DNA from: an uncultured Clostridia bacterium
Lineage (GTDB): Bacteria > Bacillota > Clostridia > Oscillospirales > Ruminococcaceae
NCBI GenBank assembly: GCA_947632025.1
Contig: CANRNN010000001.1
Location: forward strand, 62,001 to 126,000
Direction of reading: 5' to 3'
DNA: 64,000 nt
Both the position numbers and the translations under genes were made by a program. This document shows, in pieces, positions 59,621 to 64,000 of this stretch. Below the pieces are notes generated by a model. The model saw only the letters and a program-made list of their open reading frames with translations, did no database searches and was not told the DNA's origin. Every line of letters starts with the position of its first letter. Position 1 is the first letter of the stretch.

Positions 59621-60847
59621 TCATACGACCTGAAAAATATAGAATTTCAGGTAATCCGTTTCGGGAACATTCCACAGAATCGGATGATCGGGCGATTGCC
59701 GACGGGCTTCGATTTGCCGAAGTGAAACGTCCGCATCTGCTGCCGCGTCATGCAGCATTTGTTTGAAAAGCGGTTCTGTCATAAAATGCGAACACGAGCA
59801 GGTGGCAAGGTATCCTCCCCTGTTAAGCAGCCTCATAGCCTTAAGGTTTATTTCTTTATATCCGCGAACAGCATTTTTCACGGTTCCGCTGCTTTTCGTG
59901 AACGCGGGAGGATCCAGAATAATAAAATCATAAGGACTGCCGCCTTTTTTGTAAAGCTCCGTGAGATAATCGAATACGTTAGCCGTCGTGAACTCCATTC
60001 TGTCTGTCAGTCCGTTCAGGGCGGCATTTTTCTTTGTCATCTCGACTGCGTCCTCGGAAATATCAACCGCGTTGACAAGCTTTGCTCCTGCGGCAGCGGC
60101 ATTAAGCGCAAAAGCGCCTGTATGCGTAAAGCAATCAAGTACAGTTCTTCCCTTGGCGATTCGGCGGATAGCCATTCGGTTATATTTCTGATCGAGAAAG
60201 AATCCGGTTTTCTGACCGTTGATATAATCCACATTATAACGTATACCATTCTCCGAAATTTCGGTGATCCCCGACAGATCTGTTTTCAAACCGCTCCAGA
60301 AACCCTTATATTGTTCCATTCCCTCAAGTTCGCGGATCTTCACGTCACTGCGCTCGTAAATAGCCTCAATATGCTCCCCCATTGCTTCAAGATTTTCAAC
60401 GAGTAACTCGTAGATCATCTCTTTGATTTTCTCAATGCCGAGAGAAAGCACCTGTGTCACCAGAATATCGCCGAACCTGTCGACAGTAAGCCCCGGAAAA
60501 CAATCGGCTTCACCGAAAATCAGCCGACAGCAGCCGAAATCATCAGCCATAACCGTATTGCGGTAGTCAAGAGCATATTTTATCCTTCTGGAATAAAAGT
60601 CGCGGTCGAATTTATCATTGGTATTTCTGGAAATAATTCTCACCCGAATTTTGGAATTTTCATTGTAGAATCCGGTTCCGAGAAAGCGGTCCTTGCCGCT
60701 GAAAACATCAATAAGAGCACCGTTTTCGCACTTAACGGAGGAGTCCGTTATCTCGTCGGAATAAACCCACGGATGACCTCCGCGAAGAGCCTTTTCACCT
60801 TTTGGAGTAACATGACATACGGGCATATCTCGTTTCATCATCATCAT
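59621..60847 (-). CDS. RlmI-type 23S rRNA (cytosine-C5) methyltransferase
   Basis: A 408-residue SAM-dependent methyltransferase. An N-terminal PUA domain (KGEKALRGGHPWVYSDEI) is followed by a central domain with FGEADCFPGLTVDRFGDILVTQVLS and YINGQKTGFFLDQKYNR, then the Rossmann domain with LDCFTHTGAFALNAAAAGA and the catalytic-like DPPAFTKS. CSCSHFM near the C-terminus is also typical. I chose ATG at 60847 behind AGGAAAA; ATGs at 60844 and 60841 are equally placed. Confidence 0.92.
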   Translation of the reverse strand: MMMMKRDMPVCHVTPKGEKALRGGHPWVYSDEITDSSVKCENGALIDVFSGKDRFLGTGFYNENSKIRVRIISRNTNDKFDRDFYSRRIKYALDYRNTVMADDFGCCRLIFGEADCFPGLTVDRFGDILVTQVLSLGIEKIKEMIYELLVENLEAMGEHIEAIYERSDVKIRELEGMEQYKGFWSGLKTDLSGITEISENGIRYNVDYINGQKTGFFLDQKYNRMAIRRIAKGRTVLDCFTHTGAFALNAAAAGAKLVNAVDISEDAVEMTKKNAALNGLTDRMEFTTANVFDYLTELYKKGGSPYDFIILDPPAFTKSSGTVKNAVRGYKEINLKAMRLLNRGGYLATCSCSHFMTEPLFKQMLHDAAADADVSLRQIEARRQSPDHPILWNVPETDYLKFYIFQVV

Positions 60848-60859
60848 TTTTCCTGCCTT

Positions 60860-60895
60860 ATTAAAATTAACAGCCCTCCCAATCGGAAGGGCTGT
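60860..60895 (-). terminator. Terminator of the repeat surface protein gene
   Basis: On the minus strand ACAGCCCT pairs with AGGGCTGT, followed by a moderately T-rich stretch. Confidence 0.65.
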
Positions 60896-60905
60896 CGCTG
60901 TTAAA

Positions 60906-63779
60906 TTACTTGTCGTCCTTACGCTTCTTAAGTGCGAGAGCCGCTGCAGCTGCCGCAGCAGCGCCTGCCGCGCCGATTGCAAGACCGGTCGTAGAATCCT
61001 GAACTCCCGTGTAGGGATTAGATCCTAACGGAATATCTTCGTCCTCAATGATAACGTTGCTGTAGTCAACTACTTCAACGCTTTCGCTTCCGTCGGAAAC
61101 AGGAGTATCATCGAAGCCATCATCATCCATACTGAAATCCAGATTGGGAGTATCCCCTCTCGGAACCTCATCGTCGTCGATAGTGATACTATCGGAGTCC
61201 GAATCGGTATCATTTTCCGTGGTTGTATCCGAAGCGCTGTCCGTATTTGTATCTGTGTCAGTATCCGAATCTGTATCTGCTTCAGTATCCGTGTCAGAAT
61301 CTGTGCTTGTATTTACATCATTGTCTGTATCCGAATCGGAATCGGAATCCGCGTCAGAATCTGTATCTGTATCGGTATCGGTATCGGTATCAGTATCCGT
61401 ATCGGTATCTGTGTCAGTATCGGTATCCGTATCTGTGTCAGTATCGGTATCCGTATCTGTGTCAGTATCTGTGTCAGTATCGGTATCTGTATCCGTGTCT
61501 GTATCTGTATCCGTATCGGCATCTGTATCCGTGTCCGTGTCTGTATCTGTATCAGTATCTGTGTCAGTATCTGTATCCGTGTCTGTATCTGTATCCGTGT
61601 CTGTATCTGTATCCGTGTCCGTATCCGTATCTGTGTCCGTATCGGTATCTGTGTCCGTATCGGTATCTGTGTCCGTATCGGTATCTGTGTCCGTATCGGT
61701 ATCTGTGTCTGTATCTGTATCTGTATCGGTATCGGTATCTGCGTCTGTGTCTGTATCCGTATCGGTATCTGTGTCTGTATCAGTATCTGTATCCGTATCT
61801 GTGTCGGTATTAGTATCCGTGTCCGTATCTGTATCGGTATCAGTGTCCGTATCAGTATCTGTATCGGTATCTGTATCCGTATCGGTGTCTGTGTCAGTAT
61901 CTGTATCTGTATCGGTATCCGTATCTGTGTCGGTGTCCGTATCAGTGTCAGTATCCGTATCTGTGTCCGTATCAGTATCTGTATCCGTATCTGTATCTGT
62001 GTCTGTATCCGTATCTGTGTCTGTATCGGTATCAGTATCTGTGTCCGTATCAGTATCTGTGTCTGTATCCGTATCTGTATCTGTATCGGTATCAGTATCT
62101 GTGTCCGTATCAGTATCTGTGTCTGTATCGGTATCTGTGTCTGTATCGGTATCTGTATCTGTATCTGTATCTGTGTCTGTATCGGTATCTGTGTCTGTAT
62201 CCGTATCTGTATCTGTATCGGTATCAGTATCTGTGTCCGTATCAGTATCTGTGTCTGTGTCTGTATCCGTGTCAGTGTCTGTGTCCGTATCAGTATCTGT
62301 GTCAGTGTCAGTATCCGTGTCAGTATCTGTATCGGTATCAGTATCCGTGTCTGTGTCTGTGTCTGTATCCGTATCGGTATCTGACTCTGAATCGGTACCC
62401 GTATCTACATCACTGTCTGTGTCATTATCGGAATCTGCGTCAGCGTCAGAATCTGTATCTGTGTCGGTATCTGTATCAGCGTCCGCATCTGTGTCAGTAT
62501 CCGTGTCGGTATCGGTATCCGTATCAGCGTCGCTATCAGTATCAGCATCGCCATCGTCAGGATTAACATTACCTTCATCAGGATTAGCGGGGGTGGATTT
62601 CTCCTCTTCAACTTCTCCCTGAGAATTATTCTCATGATCATGATAAATTCCTGTCGGAGTGATCTGGTGGATCTCTCCAACCATTTCAATATGATTTGCG
62701 ATAACAGAACCGTTTACATTACCGCCTACAGTAAAGTTTGCGTAAGGAGCAACGTAAATTCCTCCTGTAAGACCCGAACTGATATTTCCGTCATATGTAC
62801 CGAAGTTAAACACCACGTTCGCTGCCGATTCAGTCCAGTCGGGAGAATTGACATTTCCGAGGAAAATGTCATTTGTTTCATCATCGGTTATAACGTTAAT
62901 TACGATATTAACGCCGCCGTTGTCACATATAAGCGACTTTACGCTTGCGTCATTCTTCTGAAGATCGTCAGCCTTTACATTTATCACCATAGTGTCGCCG
63001 AGCTGAACATCTCCCTGCGAAATGGCAAGAGCAGCTTTTTTTAGAGCGTCCTCAGAATCCTCCTCGGAAAAGTCGACATCATTTATCAACGCCTGACCGC
63101 TTTCCGCGATGTTGTCAAGATTCTGTGTTATGTTTTTGAATCCGTGAGATTCATCTGCTCTTGTGAGAGTAATCTTCTTTGCGTTCTGAGCGCCGCCGCA
63201 TTCAAATCTATACTCAACTCCGCCCGCTCTGAAACCTATACCGTTGCCGTTATCGAACGAGGTCTGTTCAAAATCGAAATCGAGAACGAACTCGTATGTA
63301 GTGTCCGGCGCCATTGTTACCATAATGGTTGTATTGGTCGGAGCTTTCTGCAAATACTGAGTATAATGCGTATTTCCGTCCTTGACGTGTTGAGCGACAT
63401 TTGAGTTGAACACGAAAAAGTCAGGTGTCACAGCGGTAGCAATATTTCCTTCAACGTGTCCGCCGTTATGGGTTTCGCTATAAGAACCGAAGCCCTCAAA
63501 AACGTGCATATCGGTCCTGAAAGCGTTTAAGGTATGCGCTTGGTCAGTCGCGACAAATACATTCTTGGAAAGCTCCTGATAGCCGGGGTTATTACCGATA
63601 GCTTTATTAGAGCTGGCGGTAGTTTCGCTGTCAAAGTCATCGGGGTCTACCGGAGCAGCTGCCGCAGTTGCGGAAGCGGCACGAGAGCCGAGCACAGTCA
63701 CAGCGAATGCGAACATAAAGGCAGCCTTGCCCTTGTTCAATTTCTTCTTGTTCTTCTTCTCTTCGTTGTTGTCAGCCAT
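60906..63779 (-). CDS. Asp-Thr-repeat surface protein with choice-of-anchor A domain and NPxTG-type C-terminal anchor
   Basis: A 957-residue exported protein. The N-terminus has a basic segment and hydrophobic helix ending in SATAAAAP (signal peptide, about residues 17-47). Residues about 75-400 form a choice-of-anchor-A-like domain (NVFVATDQAHTLNAF, GGHVEGNIATAV, later VGGNVNGSVIANHIEM). A huge (Asp-Thr)n array runs from about 465 to 806, flanked by more varied D/S/T/A sequence, like the SD stalk of staphylococcal Clf/Sdr adhesins. The C-terminus has NPYTG near 919, an alanine-rich hydrophobic helix and the tail KKRKDDK, a sortase-like anchor. ATG at 63779 has GGAGG upstream. Likely an adhesin; ligand unknown. 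Confidence 0.88.
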   Translation of the reverse strand: MADNNEEKKNKKKLNKGKAAFMFAFAVTVLGSRAASATAAAAPVDPDDFDSETTASSNKAIGNNPGYQELSKNVFVATDQAHTLNAFRTDMHVFEGFGSYSETHNGGHVEGNIATAVTPDFFVFNSNVAQHVKDGNTHYTQYLQKAPTNTTIMVTMAPDTTYEFVLDFDFEQTSFDNGNGIGFRAGGVEYRFECGGAQNAKKITLTRADESHGFKNITQNLDNIAESGQALINDVDFSEEDSEDALKKAALAISQGDVQLGDTMVINVKADDLQKNDASVKSLICDNGGVNIVINVITDDETNDIFLGNVNSPDWTESAANVVFNFGTYDGNISSGLTGGIYVAPYANFTVGGNVNGSVIANHIEMVGEIHQITPTGIYHDHENNSQGEVEEEKSTPANPDEGNVNPDDGDADTDSDADTDTDTDTDTDTDADADTDTDTDTDSDADADSDNDTDSDVDTGTDSESDTDTDTDTDTDTDTDTDTDTDTDTDTDTDTDTDTDTDTDTDTDTDTDTDTDTDTDTDTDTDTDTDTDTDTDTDTDTDTDTDTDTDTDTDTDTDTDTDTDTDTDTDTDTDTDTDTDTDTDTDTDTDTDTDTDTDTDTDTDTDTDTDTDTDTDTDTDTDTDTDTDTDTDTDTDTDTDTDTDTDTDTDTDTDTNTDTDTDTDTDTDTDTDTDTDTDADTDTDTDTDTDTDTDTDTDTDTDTDTDTDTDTDTDTDTDTDTDTDTDTDTDTDTDTDTDTDTDTDTDTDTDTDADTDTDTDTDTDTDTDTDTDTDTDTDTDTDTDTDTDTDTDTDTDTDTDTDTDTDSDADSDSDSDTDNDVNTSTDSDTDTEADTDSDTDTDTNTDSASDTTTENDTDSDSDSITIDDDEVPRGDTPNLDFSMDDDGFDDTPVSDGSESVEVVDYSNVIIEDEDIPLGSNPYTGVQDSTTGLAIGAAGAAAAAAAALALKKRKDDK
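61359..62382 (-). repeat. Asp-Thr-encoding tandem repeat (hexanucleotide array)
   Basis: About 1 kb of GA(T/C)-AC(N) hexamers encoding roughly 170 Asp-Thr dipeptides, with rare Ala, Asn or Ser substitutions at the Thr position. Codons vary, and 18-base higher-order units recur (for example near 61640-61700), pointing to unequal exchange. Flanking 61180-61358 and 62383-62560 hold mixed Asp/Ser/Thr/Ala/Asn sequence. Assembly collapse or expansion is possible here. Confidence 0.92.
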
Positions 63780-63872
63780 AATAATCTCCTCCACAATATA
63801 GCAGCTGAATTCATCACGATCAGACCCAATGTACATCATCATATAGTTACACGACTATACTTTATTTATTTA

Positions 63873-63901
63873 ATTATAACACATTTTAAACATATTGTCA
63901 A
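63873..63901 (-). promoter_or_regulatory. Promoter of the Asp-Thr-repeat protein gene
   Basis: On the minus strand TTGACA (63901-63896) and TATAAT (63878-63873), 17-base spacer; leader of about 85 bases. The remaining bases to 64000 hold nothing I can support. Confidence 0.88.
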
Positions 63902-64000
63902 TAGAGTTTCGGAAATTTACCCCGAAATCTTTTACAATTTATTAAAATAAACTTAAATATTTTTGTACGTTTTGCACAACGAATTATATAAATTCATCAC

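Noticed and set aside
61144-62622. 492-residue plus-strand frame of Val-Ser repeats opposite the Asp-Thr array
   Set aside because: It is the antisense reading of the hexanucleotide repeat, has no ribosome site or promoter, and the minus-strand gene has signal peptide, anchor, promoter and ribosome site.
1-64000. CRISPR array, tRNA/rRNA genes, insertion sequences, prophage
   Set aside because: Looked for and none recognised; the only tandem array is the coding Asp-Thr repeat, and the tyrosine recombinase has no phage or transfer genes beside it.

Overview
The window looks like a chromosome segment of an anaerobic, Gram-positive, motile Clostridia-type bacterium (Ruminococcus/Oscillospiraceae-like is my inference). 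The grounds are strong AGGAGG-type ribosome sites, many sigma-A promoters with 17-nt spacers, a sensory [FeFe]-hydrogenase-like protein, CheV, a YjfB-type motility protein, a PduL-type phosphotransacylase, a DUF4364 protein and a wall-anchored Asp-Thr repeat protein. No rRNA, tRNA, CRISPR array, insertion sequence or prophage was recognised.

Layout. 1-0.74 kb: 3' end of a sensor histidine kinase. 0.8-10.8 kb (minus): a near-complete arginine cluster, argG-orf-//-orf-argH-argC-argJ-orf-argB-argD-orf-argF, with four uncharacterised genes interleaved and a terminator hairpin after the argG unit. 11-25.3 kb (plus): an XRE regulator/ImmA-like protease pair, two tandem M42 aminopeptidases, a GNAT protein, then tmk, a DJ-1 protein, 5-formyl-THF cyclo-ligase, mltG, a U32 protein, a multidomain GH3 glycosidase, deoC, deoB, an Mrp ATPase and a C_GCAxxG_C_C protein. 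25.4-27.1 kb: a cysteine desulfurase/IscU-type scaffold operon. 27.1-31.1 kb (minus): aroB-aroA-aroC-DUF4364. 31.2-32.3 kb (minus): a Xer-type tyrosine recombinase with a perfect 11-6-11 dif-like palindrome just upstream. 32.7-35.4 kb (plus): a histone-tail/SCP2-like protein and a hydrogenase-MCP fusion. 35.5-38.4 kb (minus): a Fur-family regulator and znuACB-type metal importer behind a Fur/Zur-like box. 38.5-40.3 kb (plus): pduL and an unknown gene. 40.4-43.7 kb (minus): a membrane coiled-coil protein and a LOTUS/DUF3825-like protein. 43.8-49.5 kb (minus): gapA, then typA-MATE-small orf-rluA-like. 49.6-58.1 kb (minus): one long unit starting with a His-rich COG0523 GTPase, a second COG0523-like protein, a small PH-like protein, mtnA, mtaD, an epimerase, a YgiQ radical-SAM protein and a ComEC-like hydrolase. 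58.2-59.5 kb: cheV and a divergent yjfB-type gene. 59.6-63.8 kb (minus): an RlmI-type rRNA methyltransferase and the Asp-Thr repeat surface protein.

Together the genes cover de novo arginine and chorismate synthesis, Fe-S assembly, deoxynucleoside salvage, zinc homeostasis, translation and envelope functions. The points I find most worth follow-up are the recombinase with its own dif-like site, the hydrogenase-MCP receptor that keeps the H-cluster cysteines but lacks the proton-relay cysteine, the LOTUS/DUF3825 pair, the histone-tail/SCP2 fusion, and the His-rich COG0523 operon. Function calls rest on reading motifs by eye; no database search was possible.
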